The notes below the pieces were generated by a model, which had not been told where the DNA came from, did no database searches, and was given only the letters and a program-made list of their open reading frames with translations. Source: Brachybacterium sp036311905 (lineage in GTDB: Bacteria > Actinomycetota > Actinomycetes > Actinomycetales > Dermabacteraceae). From it: 64,000 nucleotides of DNA. Within the stretch, counting starts at the first letter, position 1, and each line of letters starts with the position of its first letter. Shown here piece after piece: positions 43,570 to 52,175 of the stretch. Position numbers and translations under genes: made by a program. The stretch is taken from positions 161,790 to 225,789 of the forward strand of contig NZ_JAZDCH010000010.1 in NCBI RefSeq assembly GCF_036311905.1, written 5' to 3'.

Positions 43570-44865
43570 ATGAGCGACACCCCCGCGCAGCCCCAGAAGT
43601 TCGAGACCCTCGCCATCCACGCCGGCCAGACCCCCGACGGCGACACCGGCTCGCGGGCTCTGCCGATCCACCAGACCACCAGCTTCGTCTTCCCGAGCGC
43701 GCAGTCGGCCGCGGACCGCTTCGCGCTCGCCGAGGCCGCCCCGATCTACACCCGCATCACCAACCCCACGCAGGCCGTGGTCGAGAACCGGATCGCGGCC
43801 CTCGAGGGCGGCGCCGCGGGTCTGCTGCTCGCCTCCGGGCAGAGCGCGATCTCGCTCGCGATCCTCAACCTTGCGGGGGCGGGCGACTCGGTGGTCGTCT
43901 CCCCGAGCCTCTACGGCGGCTCCTTCAACCTCTTCAAGCACACCCTCCGCCGTCTCGGCATCTCCCCGCAGTGGGTCGAGGACCCCACCGATCCGGAGTC
44001 CTGGCGCGCCGCCGCGGACGAGACCACCCGCGCCTTCTTCGTCGAGTCCATCCCGAACCCGCAGCAGGACATCCCCGACCTGCGGGCCGTCGCGGACGTC
44101 GCCCACGAGGTCGGCGTCCCGCTGATCGTCGACAACACCGTCGCCACGCCCTATCTGCTGCGCCCCCTCGAGCACGGAGCCGACGTGGTGGTCCACTCCG
44201 CGACGAAGTTCCTCGGCGGCCACGGCACCTCCATCGCGGGCGTCATCGTCGACGGCGACAGCTTCGACTTCTCCGCCGACCCGGCGCGGTTCCCGCAGTT
44301 CAACGAGCCGGACGAGTCGTACAACGGCCTGGTCTTCGCGGGCCTGCCCGCCGCCTTCGTGACCCGCGTCCGCACCAACCTGCTGCGCGACCTGGGCCCC
44401 GCCGTCTCGCCCTTCAACGCCTTCCTCATCGGGCAGGGCCTCGAGACCCTGCCGCTGCGCATGGACCGCCACCTGGAGAACGCCCGCGCCGTCGCCGAGT
44501 TCCTCGAGGCCGACGACCGGGTCGGGACCGTCACCTGGGCCTCCCTGCCGTCGTCCCCGCACCACCGGACCGCGGAGCGCTACCTCCCGCGCGGCGCGGG
44601 CAGCGTCCTCGGCTTCGAGCTGCCCGGCGGGATCGAGGCCGGTCGTCGCTTCGTCGACGCCCTCACCCTGCACTCCCACGTCGCCAACATCGGCGACGTG
44701 CGCAGCCTCGTGATCCACCCCGCCTCCACTACCCACTCGCAGCTGAGCGAGGAGGAGCAGCGCGCCGCGGGCGTCGCCCCCGGCTTCGTGCGCCTCTCCG
44801 TCGGCCTCGAGCACATCGACGACATCCTCGCCGACCTCGAGCGGGGTCTCGCCGCAGCCGCCTGA
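43570..44865 (+). CDS. metY: O-acetylhomoserine aminocarboxypropyltransferase (sulfhydrylase)
   Basis: PLP enzyme that makes homocysteine from O-acetylhomoserine and sulfide in methionine synthesis. The 431-residue Cys/Met-metabolism protein has FETLAIHAGQTPDGDTGSRA at the start, PIYTRITNPT, and the PLP lysine Lys213 in SATKFLGGHG; RSLVIHPASTTH is close to its end. Length matches MetY (longer than MetB/MetC). No metX follows. I see no SAM riboswitch in the 88-base leader. Confidence 0.92.
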   Translation: MSDTPAQPQKFETLAIHAGQTPDGDTGSRALPIHQTTSFVFPSAQSAADRFALAEAAPIYTRITNPTQAVVENRIAALEGGAAGLLLASGQSAISLAILNLAGAGDSVVVSPSLYGGSFNLFKHTLRRLGISPQWVEDPTDPESWRAAADETTRAFFVESIPNPQQDIPDLRAVADVAHEVGVPLIVDNTVATPYLLRPLEHGADVVVHSATKFLGGHGTSIAGVIVDGDSFDFSADPARFPQFNEPDESYNGLVFAGLPAAFVTRVRTNLLRDLGPAVSPFNAFLIGQGLETLPLRMDRHLENARAVAEFLEADDRVGTVTWASLPSSPHHRTAERYLPRGAGSVLGFELPGGIEAGRRFVDALTLHSHVANIGDVRSLVIHPASTTHSQLSEEEQRAAGVAPGFVRLSVGLEHIDDILADLERGLAAAA

Positions 44866-44922
44866 GCGGAGACCGCCGCCGGGTTCGTCGCGGGCGGGGA
44901 GCGTGGATACGCTGGGGGCATC

Positions 44923-45627
44923 ATGAGCACCGAGCCCGCGCCCCTGCCCCCGTCGCCGCTGGACACCTGGCCGCCGAGCTGGTCGCCCGCCGCGGTCGTC
45001 TTCGACTGCGACGGTCTGCTCGTGGACACCGAGGGCCAGTGGGTCCAGGTGCAGGACGCGTACCTCGCCCGGCACGGCACGGCCCTCGACCCGACGGTGC
45101 GCCGCGCCCTCACCGGCCGCGCCGCCGAGGTGGTCGTCCTGACCATCGCCGAGGCCGTCGGCCGCGCCCCTGAAGAGGTGGTGCGGGACCTGCTCGCCGA
45201 GCACCGCCGGCACCTCGAGGACGAGCTCACTCCCTTGCCCGGGGCGCTGGACACCGTGCGCGCGGCGGCGGACCGGGTGCCCGTGGCCATCGCCTCCAAC
45301 TCGCCCCGCGAGATGCTGGACCGGAAGCTCGCCGGCCTCGGCCTCACGGACCTCGTCGACGCGAGCATCGCGATCGAGGACGTCGCCGCGCCCAAGCCAG
45401 CCCCGGACATGTACCTCGCCGCGGCCCGCGCCCTCGGCGCCGAGCCCGCCGACTGCCTCGGGCTCGAGGACTCCGAGACCGGCGCGCAGGCCGCCGTCGC
45501 GGCCGGGCTGCAGCTGATCGCGGTGCCCTCGATCCCCGGCCAGGAGCCGCTCGCGCCCCGCCGGCTCGACTCGCTCGCCGATCCCGCGCTCGCCGCCTGG
45601 ATATCCACCTGGGAAGTGCGCCGATGA
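44923..45627 (+). CDS. HAD-superfamily hydrolase (beta-phosphoglucomutase-like), copy 1
   Basis: A 234-residue haloacid-dehalogenase phosphatase. Motif I is VVFDCDGLLVDTE with Asp28/Asp30, motif II IASNSP, motif III KPAPDMYLAA and motif IV GLEDSETG. A cap domain lies between. The substrate is a small phosphorylated metabolite, not identifiable. The ATG has a TACGCT box nine bases upstream, so the leader would be only a few bases. It is followed, with ATGA overlap, by a second HAD gene of the same build. Confidence 0.88.
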   Translation: MSTEPAPLPPSPLDTWPPSWSPAAVVFDCDGLLVDTEGQWVQVQDAYLARHGTALDPTVRRALTGRAAEVVVLTIAEAVGRAPEEVVRDLLAEHRRHLEDELTPLPGALDTVRAAADRVPVAIASNSPREMLDRKLAGLGLTDLVDASIAIEDVAAPKPAPDMYLAAARALGAEPADCLGLEDSETGAQAAVAAGLQLIAVPSIPGQEPLAPRRLDSLADPALAAWISTWEVRR

Positions 45628-46298
45628 CCGTCCCCGCCCGCTTCGCCGCCGTCTTCGGCGACTGGACCCCGCGCGCCGTGGTCTTCGACTGCGACGGCCT
45701 GCTGCTGGACACCGAGTCGGTGTGGCAGCGCGCCCAGGACACGGTCGTCGCCGAGATCGGCGCGGTCCTCACCCCCGAGGACGACGCCCGGCTGCACGGC
45801 TCGACCATCGAGGTCGCCGGAGAGATCCTCGCCGCCCGCGCCGGCCGCGAGGAGGCGCAGGTGCTCGCGGCGCTCCACCGCGAGTTCGACCGCGAGCTCG
45901 CCGGCGGGATCCGGCTCATGCCCGGGGCCGTCGAGACGCTCGCCCGCGCGAGCGCGAAGGTCCCGCTCGGCTGCGCGTCCAACTCCTGGCTCGAGGCGCT
46001 CGAGCACAAGCTCACCGCGGGCGGGCTGCGCGAGCACTTCACGGTGCTCGAGGCCTCGGACACCGTCGAGCGCGCCAAGCCCGCCCCCGACATGTACGCC
46101 GCCGCGGCCGCCGCCCTGGGCGTCGACCCCGCCGAGGCCCTCGCCCTCGAGGACTCCGGCACCGGGGCGCAGGCCGCCCGCGCCGCGGGGCTGCGGCTCA
46201 TCGGGGTGCCCACGCCCGGCGCCCCGGCCCCGGTCGCCGAGCTGACCCTCACCGCCCTCACCGACCCGGATCTGGCCGCCTGGATCGACACCTGGTGA
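45624..46298 (+). CDS. HAD-superfamily hydrolase (beta-phosphoglucomutase-like), copy 2
   Basis: Tandem paralogue of the previous gene, 224 residues, with Asp22/Asp24 in VVFDCDGLLLDTE, CASNSW as motif II, AKPAPDMYAAAAAALG as motif III and ALEDSGTGAQAA as motif IV. Both proteins end in a near-identical DPxLAAWIxTW, so the pair comes from a duplication. The ATG overlaps the stop of copy 1. Different residues in the cap domain suggest different substrates. Confidence 0.87.
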   Translation: MTVPARFAAVFGDWTPRAVVFDCDGLLLDTESVWQRAQDTVVAEIGAVLTPEDDARLHGSTIEVAGEILAARAGREEAQVLAALHREFDRELAGGIRLMPGAVETLARASAKVPLGCASNSWLEALEHKLTAGGLREHFTVLEASDTVERAKPAPDMYAAAAAALGVDPAEALALEDSGTGAQAARAAGLRLIGVPTPGAPAPVAELTLTALTDPDLAAWIDTW

Positions 46299-46392
46299 CA
46301 TGCCGCCGCCCGGGCGACCTGCCCGGGCACGGATGTCCACCCATGTCACCTCAGTTGGCCACCGCGAGCCGGTGCGGTGTTCACTGGACCCC

Positions 46393-48309
46393 ATGACCAC
46401 TCCGACCGACCCCTCCGCGCCCCTCGCGGCCCGCGCCCACGGCTCCGCCCTCACCGGCCGCGGCTGGCTGAACACCGGCGGCGCGGAGCTCTCCCTGGAG
46501 TCGCTGCGCGGCAAGATCGTGCTGCTGGACTTCTGGACGTTCTGCTGTGTGAACTGCCTGCACGTGCTCGACGAGCTGCGTCCCCTGGAGGAGAAGTGGG
46601 CGGACGAGCTCGTCGTCGTCGGCGTGCACTCCCCGAAGTTCGAGTTCGAGAAGGACCCCGAGGCACTCGCCGCGAACATTGAGCGCTACGAGGTGACCCA
46701 CCCCGTCCTCGACGATCCCGAGCTGACCACCTGGTCCGAATACGGCGCCCGCGCCTGGCCGACCCTGATGGTGCTGGACACGCAGGGCCGCATCGCCGGG
46801 AACCTCTCCGGCGAGGGGCACGCCGCGAACCTCGATGCGCTCGTGGGCCGGCTCGTCGCCGAGGCCGAGGCCGACGGCACCTTGCGCCGCGGGCCCGCCC
46901 CGACCGTGCTCACCGAGCGGGTCCCGCAGACTCTCCGCTTCCCCTCGAAGCTCGTCACCCTCCCCGACGGCCGCCTCGTGGTCTCCGACGCGGGGCAGCA
47001 CCGGCTCGTCGTCTTCCAGGCCGACGGGGCCACCGTCGACGAGGTCATCGGCGTGGGCACCCGCGGCCACGCCGACGGCGAGGCGGCCGAGGCCGCGTTC
47101 GCCGAGCCGAACGGCGTCCTCGCCCTGCCGCTCGAGGTCGCCGCCGAGGTCGGCTACGACCTGCTCGTCGCCGACACCGCCAATCACCTCCTGCGCGGGG
47201 TGAAGGTGGGGCAGGACCGCCTGCTGCGCTCCCGCACCGCGACCGAGGTCACCACCGTCGCCGGCACCGGCGCGCAGTGGATGCAGGGCGAGGCCCTGCC
47301 CCGCGGCGAGGGCGACGCCCGCTCCTTCTCCCTCTCCACCCCGTGGGACCTCACCTGGTCCCGCGTGCTGAACCGCGTCGTCATCGCGATGGCCGGGATC
47401 CACCAGCTGTGGACCTACGACCCGGTCACCGGCGCGCTGCTCGTGCTCGCGGGCACCACGCAGGAGGGCCTCGTCGACGGCCCCGCCGTGACCTCCTGGT
47501 GGGCGCAGCCCTCGGGCCTCGACGAGCTGCCCGACGGCCGCATCGTCATCGCCGACTCGGAGACCTCCGCGGTGCGCGTCCTGGACCCGCAGACCATGCG
47601 GGTGGCGACCCTCGTGGGGCAGGGCCTGTTCGACTTCGGCCATGTCGACGGCCCCGCCGACGTCGCCCGGCTGCAGCATCCCCTCGCGGTGACCGCGCTC
47701 CCGGACGGACGCATCGCCGTCGCCGACACCTACAACGGCGCGATCCGGCTGATCGACGAGGGCGACGGCTCGGGCCCCGCCACCGTCGTCACCGTCGCGA
47801 CCGACCTCGACGAACCGTCGGCCGCGATCGTCGGTCCGCCCGTGGACGGGATCGGCCAGCTGATCGTCGTCGAGTCCGGAGCGCACCGCGTCACCTGGGT
47901 GCCCGTCGCTCCGGCCGCCGAGCGGATCATCGACGAGGGCGCCCAGCGCTCCGAGCGTCCCGCGACCGAGGTGGGCCCCGGCCCGCTCACGGTGCGGGTG
48001 CTGTTCACCCCGCCCGAGGGGCACAAGCTCGACGACTCGCTCGGCCCGTCCACGCAGGTCACCATCTCGACCACGCCCGCCTCGATGCTCACCGCGGGCG
48101 GGGGAGTCGACACCGCGCTCGAGCGCACCCTCGAGCTCGATCCCGCCTACACCGAGGGAGTGCTGCACGTCAGCGCGCGCGCCGCCTCGTGCGACGCCGA
48201 TCCGGCGGTGGAGTTCCCGGCCTGCCACATGCACCAGCAGGACTGGGGGGTGCCGATCCGCATCGTGGAGGGCGCCCCCACCACCCTGGACCTGTCCCTG
48301 CTGGCCTGA
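46393..48309 (+). CDS. Thioredoxin-like/NHL-repeat protein
   Basis: Homologue of NHL-repeat-containing protein 2 type: an N-terminal thioredoxin-like domain (residues about 15-155) with CCVNC (Cys51-Cys55; the redox pair is Cys52/Cys55) followed by about six NHL/beta-propeller blades up to residue 500 and a C-terminal domain. There is no signal peptide, so it is cytoplasmic. Length 638. It precedes the 845-residue membrane protein by 52 bases with no terminator between, so they may share an mRNA. Start: ATG at 46393; upstream in-frame codons run through the promoter region. Confidence 0.88.
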   Translation: MTTPTDPSAPLAARAHGSALTGRGWLNTGGAELSLESLRGKIVLLDFWTFCCVNCLHVLDELRPLEEKWADELVVVGVHSPKFEFEKDPEALAANIERYEVTHPVLDDPELTTWSEYGARAWPTLMVLDTQGRIAGNLSGEGHAANLDALVGRLVAEAEADGTLRRGPAPTVLTERVPQTLRFPSKLVTLPDGRLVVSDAGQHRLVVFQADGATVDEVIGVGTRGHADGEAAEAAFAEPNGVLALPLEVAAEVGYDLLVADTANHLLRGVKVGQDRLLRSRTATEVTTVAGTGAQWMQGEALPRGEGDARSFSLSTPWDLTWSRVLNRVVIAMAGIHQLWTYDPVTGALLVLAGTTQEGLVDGPAVTSWWAQPSGLDELPDGRIVIADSETSAVRVLDPQTMRVATLVGQGLFDFGHVDGPADVARLQHPLAVTALPDGRIAVADTYNGAIRLIDEGDGSGPATVVTVATDLDEPSAAIVGPPVDGIGQLIVVESGAHRVTWVPVAPAAERIIDEGAQRSERPATEVGPGPLTVRVLFTPPEGHKLDDSLGPSTQVTISTTPASMLTAGGGVDTALERTLELDPAYTEGVLHVSARAASCDADPAVEFPACHMHQQDWGVPIRIVEGAPTTLDLSLLA

Positions 48310-48361
48310 GACCCGGTCCCGCGACCGCCCTGCCCGCGCCCCACCGTCGGAAGACTGCTCC

Positions 48362-50899
48362 GTGGATCTGATCACGCAATTCCCCCTGGGCGACGACCTC
48401 GCCGTCACCCTCCTCGTCCTCGCGGCCCTCTCGATCGCCGCGCTCGTGCTGGGGGCCGTGGTCCCCGCCCGGCTCCGCGGCGCGGAGGAGGCCGACGAGA
48501 TCGACGGGGAGCTGGGCCGACGGATCGGCCAGCAGCTCTCGGCGGCCGGTTGGCTGCTGCTCTGGGTGGGCGTGCCCGCCCTCGGCCTGCTGTGGCTGGT
48601 CCCCGGGACGACCGATGACCGGCTGCTGCGCTCCGCGATGCTGCTCGCGGGCCTGCTGCTCGGCCCGCTGGCCGCGTGGCGGGGCCTCGCGCTGCAGCTC
48701 GCGGCGCTGGTGCTGCCCGAGGAGCGGCGCACCGGGCTGATCACCCGCCTCGGCGCGCTGTCCGTCGCCGGGGCGCTCGCGCTCGCGGTGCTCCCGGTGA
48801 CGCTGATCCTGTGGTTCCTGCAGGAGGGCGGCTCCTCGGCGCTGATGTCCCTCGCGGCGGGCGCGGCGCTCTCCGCGCTCGCGATCCGCGTGACCCTCGC
48901 CCCGACGGAGGCCGCGGCCGCCGCCTCCGCGCTGCTGGTCGGCGTGGACGAGAACGACCAGCCCGCGGACGACGCCGAGAACCTCGGCGGGCCCCTGCTG
49001 CGCACCGCGGGGATGCTCCGCCGCGGCGCCGGGCTGAGCGCCGACCTCGTCGCCCTGACCACGGCCGGCGCCGCCCTCGGGGTGATGCTCGGCGTGCCGG
49101 TGCTCGCCGCCGAGGGGATCCTCGTGGTGCTGCTCGCCCTGGGCACCGCGCTGCTGGCGACCGGCGCCGTGGCCCTGCTGCCGCTGCGCGCCGACGAGAT
49201 CGGCCAGGAGGCCGACGCGATCCGGCTGCGCGGTCTGATCCCGGCCGGGCTGGTGCTGGTGGGCCTCGTGGTCGCCGCCGCGCTGTGGCTGCCCTCGGCC
49301 TATCAGGACCTGCGCTTCGCCCACGTCGGCATGGACACCTTCACCGATCCCGCGATCGCCGGCTCCGAGCCGGTGGCTCGCGACTCTCTCGAGGAGCAGA
49401 TCCTGCCCGCGGTCGAGGACATGAGCCAGTGGGTCTCCGCGACGGACGACGGCCGGGACGCCGGCGCTCTCCTCGACGTCCTCACCCTGTACACGATCTC
49501 CCCGAGCGCGGTCACCGCTGCGGCGCTGGGTCTCGGCGCGATCGTCGCGCTCGCCGCGGTGCTGCTGCTGGGCGGGAACGCCCAGCGCAACGGCGGGACC
49601 GTGCTGCGGGCCGCGCGCACCAGCCGCACCGGCGGCGCGCTCGGCCTCGCCGCGGGCCTCGGTTCGACGGCGCTCGCCGCCGCGGGCGTCCTGGCCGCCG
49701 CGGTGATCGTCGCCGGCGTGATCAGCGTGCTGAGCGGCGGCGTGCCGGGCCTCGCCCTCGCGCTCCTGGCCCAGTCCGGGCTCGCCGCCCTCGCGGTCCT
49801 CGCCTGCTTCTCCGCCTCCCTGTTCGCCCCGGCGCTCGGGGATCGTCCGGAGTCTCCGCGCACCCTGCGCGAGGCCGCCGCCGCGGCCCCCGTCGGCCCC
49901 CACGGCGCCCTCCTCGTCGCCGCCGCGATGATCGGGGTGACCGCCGTCGGCCCCGTGGTGACCGCGCTGCAGGTCGCCGCCCGTGGTGCCACCGTGTGGG
50001 AGGACCGCGCGCTGCACGCCCTCACCCCGCTCTCGCTGACGCTCCTCGGCGGTGTCGGGGTCGGCGTCATCGGGGTGCTGCTCGTGACGGCGTCGCTGCT
50101 GGACGCGGCCCGACGCCTCGGCGCCGACGCGGTGGTCATCACCCGCGCCGCGATCCTCGAGGACCGCGACCGGGCGGACCTGCCCGATCTCGCCGAGACC
50201 CTGCGCCGCGCGACGCTCACGCCCGTGGTCGTGCTCGTGCTGCTGCCGGTCGTGGCCGCCTTCGGGCTCGGCCCTGCCGCCCTGCCGGGCGTCGTGGTAG
50301 GCGGGGTGCTGACGGCCGCGGCGCTCGGCCTGTGGTCCCTCGGAGCCGCTGGCACCCTCGAGGGCGCCGAGTCCGTGATCGCGCGCGGCCGCTACGGCGG
50401 ACGCGCCTCCTGGGGGCACTCCGGGGCGCTCACCGGCACGGTGCTGACGGGGATCCTGCGCGCGGTGCTGGGCTCCGTCGCCGCGCCCGCGCTGCTGGTC
50501 ACCTCCGCCGTCTCCGCGCTGCTGGTGAGCGGTGTGGTCGCGCTCTCGACCGACGGCACCGATCCCTACCTGCGGCTCGGCATCGCCGTGATCGCGCTGC
50601 TGATCATGCTGGTGTGCTGGGTCGTCTCCGCGACCGCCCCCGAGGTGGACCTCGAGGACGGCCAGGAGCAGGTGGCCCGCCCGCTGTTCGCCCGCCCCGC
50701 CGAGGAGACCGAGGCCCCGCTCGAGGCGATGGACTGGGAGGACGAGGACGCCGAGATCGAGCAGGTCGCCGACCCCGTCCGGACCGCGCCGAAGAAGCTC
50801 AAGCGCCGGCAGCGCCGCGCGCAGGAGGCGGCCGCGCGGAAGAAGGCGGAGTCCGAGGAAGACTCCGAAGAGGACTCAGGCACCACCGACGAGGACTGA
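48362..50899 (+). CDS. Degenerate H+-pyrophosphatase-like membrane protein (predicted non-catalytic)
   Basis: An 845-residue protein of about 16 helices with full-length resemblance, recalled from known sequences, to actinobacterial H+-PPases: WLPSAYQDL near 310 (YLPSSYADL in Streptomyces), RTSRTGGALG near 420, GRYGGRASWGH near 676 (DGHHGGKGSEAH). Yet the catalytic motifs are lost: DVGADLVGK and DNVGDNVGD become ALLVGVDEND and LLRTAGMLRRG; GDTVGDPFKDTAG becomes GTVLTGILRAVLG. A charged tail (residues 760-845) ends in a KKLKRRQRRAQ patch and an acidic stretch. GTG start with GGAAG upstream. Alternative: an unrelated transporter that converged on this pattern, which I think unlikely. Confidence 0.65.
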   Translation: MDLITQFPLGDDLAVTLLVLAALSIAALVLGAVVPARLRGAEEADEIDGELGRRIGQQLSAAGWLLLWVGVPALGLLWLVPGTTDDRLLRSAMLLAGLLLGPLAAWRGLALQLAALVLPEERRTGLITRLGALSVAGALALAVLPVTLILWFLQEGGSSALMSLAAGAALSALAIRVTLAPTEAAAAASALLVGVDENDQPADDAENLGGPLLRTAGMLRRGAGLSADLVALTTAGAALGVMLGVPVLAAEGILVVLLALGTALLATGAVALLPLRADEIGQEADAIRLRGLIPAGLVLVGLVVAAALWLPSAYQDLRFAHVGMDTFTDPAIAGSEPVARDSLEEQILPAVEDMSQWVSATDDGRDAGALLDVLTLYTISPSAVTAAALGLGAIVALAAVLLLGGNAQRNGGTVLRAARTSRTGGALGLAAGLGSTALAAAGVLAAAVIVAGVISVLSGGVPGLALALLAQSGLAALAVLACFSASLFAPALGDRPESPRTLREAAAAAPVGPHGALLVAAAMIGVTAVGPVVTALQVAARGATVWEDRALHALTPLSLTLLGGVGVGVIGVLLVTASLLDAARRLGADAVVITRAAILEDRDRADLPDLAETLRRATLTPVVVLVLLPVVAAFGLGPAALPGVVVGGVLTAAALGLWSLGAAGTLEGAESVIARGRYGGRASWGHSGALTGTVLTGILRAVLGSVAAPALLVTSAVSALLVSGVVALSTDGTDPYLRLGIAVIALLIMLVCWVVSATAPEVDLEDGQEQVARPLFARPAEETEAPLEAMDWEDEDAEIEQVADPVRTAPKKLKRRQRRAQEAAARKKAESEEDSEEDSGTTDED

Positions 50900-50915
50900 G
50901 CTCCGCCCTCACGAG

Positions 50916-50957
50916 CCGAGGCCCCCTGCGCGCGATATGCGCTGCAGGGGGCCTCGG
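50916..50957. terminator. Bidirectional terminator between the pseudo-pyrophosphatase and TetR genes
   Basis: A perfect 14-bp stem CCGAGGCCCCCTGC/GCAGGGGGCCTCGG is followed by AACGTTT on the plus strand, between two convergent genes. It should end both transcripts. Confidence 0.85.
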
Positions 50958-50985
50958 AACGTTTCGGGGGCGGGGGAGCGCGGGC

Positions 50986-51561
50986 TCAGGCGGCCGCGCC
51001 GAGGGAGCGGAGCACGAACTCCTGCAGGGCGCCCGGCGGGATACGGCGGGCGCTCGAGCCGACCAGCAGCGAGTTGATGATGCGCACGGTCGCGTCGACG
51101 TCGAGGTCGTCGGCGAAGTCCCCGCTCGTGATGCCGTCGCGCACGATCCGGCGCAGCACGTCCTCGATCATCACCACGTGCTCGCGCATGCGCTGCGCGG
51201 TCTCGGGACTCAGCTGGGTCTTCCCGGTGGTGTGCGGCATGTGGAAGGACACCGACAGGTCGAGCTGGGTGCGCACGTAGGCGAGGACCGCATCGCGCGG
51301 GGAGGCGGTGTCGCTCACGCCCGCGCGGAGCTGCTCGATGTAGTCGGCGGTCTCATGCACCGCGTACTCGACCAGCAGCGTCTCCCGGTCGGGGAAGTGG
51401 TTGTACATCGCCGTGCGGCCGACGCCGGCGGCTCCGGCGATCTTCGAGAAGGTGACCGACTCGAAGTCCTGGGTCTCGAGCAGCTCCTCCAACGCGGCGA
51501 AGATCTTCTCGCGCGTGCGCTCGCGATGCTCCTCGAGGGACCCTCCGATGATCTTGGGCAT
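50986..51561 (-). CDS. TetR family transcriptional regulator
   Basis: A 191-residue repressor-like protein: an N-terminal helix-turn-helix (FSKIAGAAGVGRTAMYNHF, about residues 39-57) and a helical ligand domain. A GTG 15 bases upstream is an alternative start; ATG at 51561 is used. No ligand can be deduced. The likely operator lies 25 bases upstream of the gene, so it probably represses itself; no other gene shares that promoter. It is convergent with the pseudo-pyrophosphatase gene. Confidence 0.88.
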   Translation of the reverse strand: MPKIIGGSLEEHRERTREKIFAALEELLETQDFESVTFSKIAGAAGVGRTAMYNHFPDRETLLVEYAVHETADYIEQLRAGVSDTASPRDAVLAYVRTQLDLSVSFHMPHTTGKTQLSPETAQRMREHVVMIEDVLRRIVRDGITSGDFADDLDVDATVRIINSLLVGSSARRIPPGALQEFVLRSLGAAA

Positions 51562-51585
51562 GCCGCATTCTTGCACCGAGGGGAG

Positions 51586-51614
51586 CAGGTGTCAGCATGG
51601 ATCTGACAGACCTG
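51586..51614. promoter_or_regulatory. Putative TetR operator
   Basis: TGTCAG (51590-51595) and CTGACA (51603-51608) form an inverted repeat with a seven-base spacer; flanking CAGG (51586-51589) and CCTG (51611-51614) extend it with a two-base insert. It lies just upstream of the tetR gene start. Confidence 0.5.
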
Positions 51615-51639
51615 AGGCGCGCGCCACGTCCCCTGCCCC

Positions 51640-51740
51640 CCCGCCGGGCCTGTCTGCGCCGGGCCTGCCCCCGCCCCGCCGCCTGCCCTGCCCCGCACTC
51701 TCCGCCTGCCCTGCCCTGCCCTGCCCCGCCTCGTCCGCTC
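51640..51740. repeat. C-rich low-complexity CCTGC/CCCGC tract
   Basis: The plus strand is dominated by short CCTGC, CCCGC and CTGCC units, including several tandem CTGCC copies near 51706-51725. It carries no credible gene; the short open frames are artefacts of composition. Confidence 0.7.
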
Positions 51741-51763
51741 CGCATGCCCCGCCCGCCCGACTC

Positions 51764-51828
51764 AAACTCCGCGCGTGGCGTGACCTCAGGCCTCCACAGG
51801 GGTTGAGGTCACGCCTGGCACGGAGTTT
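51764..51828. repeat. 65-bp imperfect palindrome (REP-like hairpin)
   Basis: Arms of 25 bases (51764-51788 and 51804-51828) agree at 22 positions, and the 15-base centre can add a CCTC/GGGG step, leaving a short loop. It is longer than a typical terminator stem and has no T-run. It lies between the C-rich tract and the tRNA gene. It may be a copy of a dispersed repetitive palindrome, or an mRNA-end structure for the tRNA transcript. Confidence 0.8.
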
Positions 51829-51910
51829 CAGCAGCGGGGCGGCGGGAGACAGGCCTCGCGGCCCAGAAAGGGAGCGGGCGCGGCCCAGACGCTCGGCCGC
51901 AGACGGGAAC

Positions 51911-51941
51911 GGCCCGGCGATCCGTGGGGATCGGCCGGGCC
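51911..51941 (-). terminator. Probable terminator of tRNA-Gly
   Basis: GGCCCGGCGATCC (51911-51923) pairs, with a single bulge, with GGATCGGCCGGGCC (51928-51941). It lies six bases past the CCA end of the tRNA on the minus strand. Confidence 0.55.
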
Positions 51942-51946
51942 GGTTC

Positions 51947-52020
51947 TGGAGCGGGTGACGGGAATCGAACCCGCGCTGTCAGCTTGGGAAGCTGAAGTTC
52001 TACCATTGAACTACACCCGC
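51947..52020 (-). tRNA. tRNA-Gly (anticodon CCC), with encoded CCA
   Basis: A full cloverleaf is readable on the minus strand: acceptor stem GCGGGTG/CACCCGC, a D-arm TAGTTCAATGGTAGAAC, anticodon stem TCAGC/GCTGA with loop TTCCCAA (anticodon CCC, reads GGG), and a T-arm GCGGGTTCGATTCCCGT. The 3' CCA is encoded at 51949-51947. Length is 74 bases with CCA. A single tRNA, not a cluster. Confidence 0.95.
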
Positions 52021-52162
52021 GAAAGGTGGTCCCACCTGCGAGGAGATCCATCTCGAAGGGCTCCGGTCCAGGAGGACGCGAGTCAGCATACCCTCCCGTC
52101 GGCCTGCTCCGCGAACCGGGGCCCGGGGGTGGGACGTCCTGTCCGCTCCCGGGGACGGCGGA

Positions 52163-52168
52163 TAGGCT
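52163..52168 (+). promoter_or_regulatory. -10 box of leaderless dcd
   Basis: TAGGCT is followed by seven bases and the GTG at 52176, fixing the dcd start against the longer in-frame extension. Confidence 0.55.
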
Positions 52169-52175
52169 GGGTGCC

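Noticed and set aside
51597..51806. A 69-codon plus-strand ORF in the C-rich tract upstream of tRNA-Gly
   Set aside because: It is almost entirely Pro/Arg/Ala from CCTGC and CCCGC units, begins inside the TetR operator and has no ribosome site.
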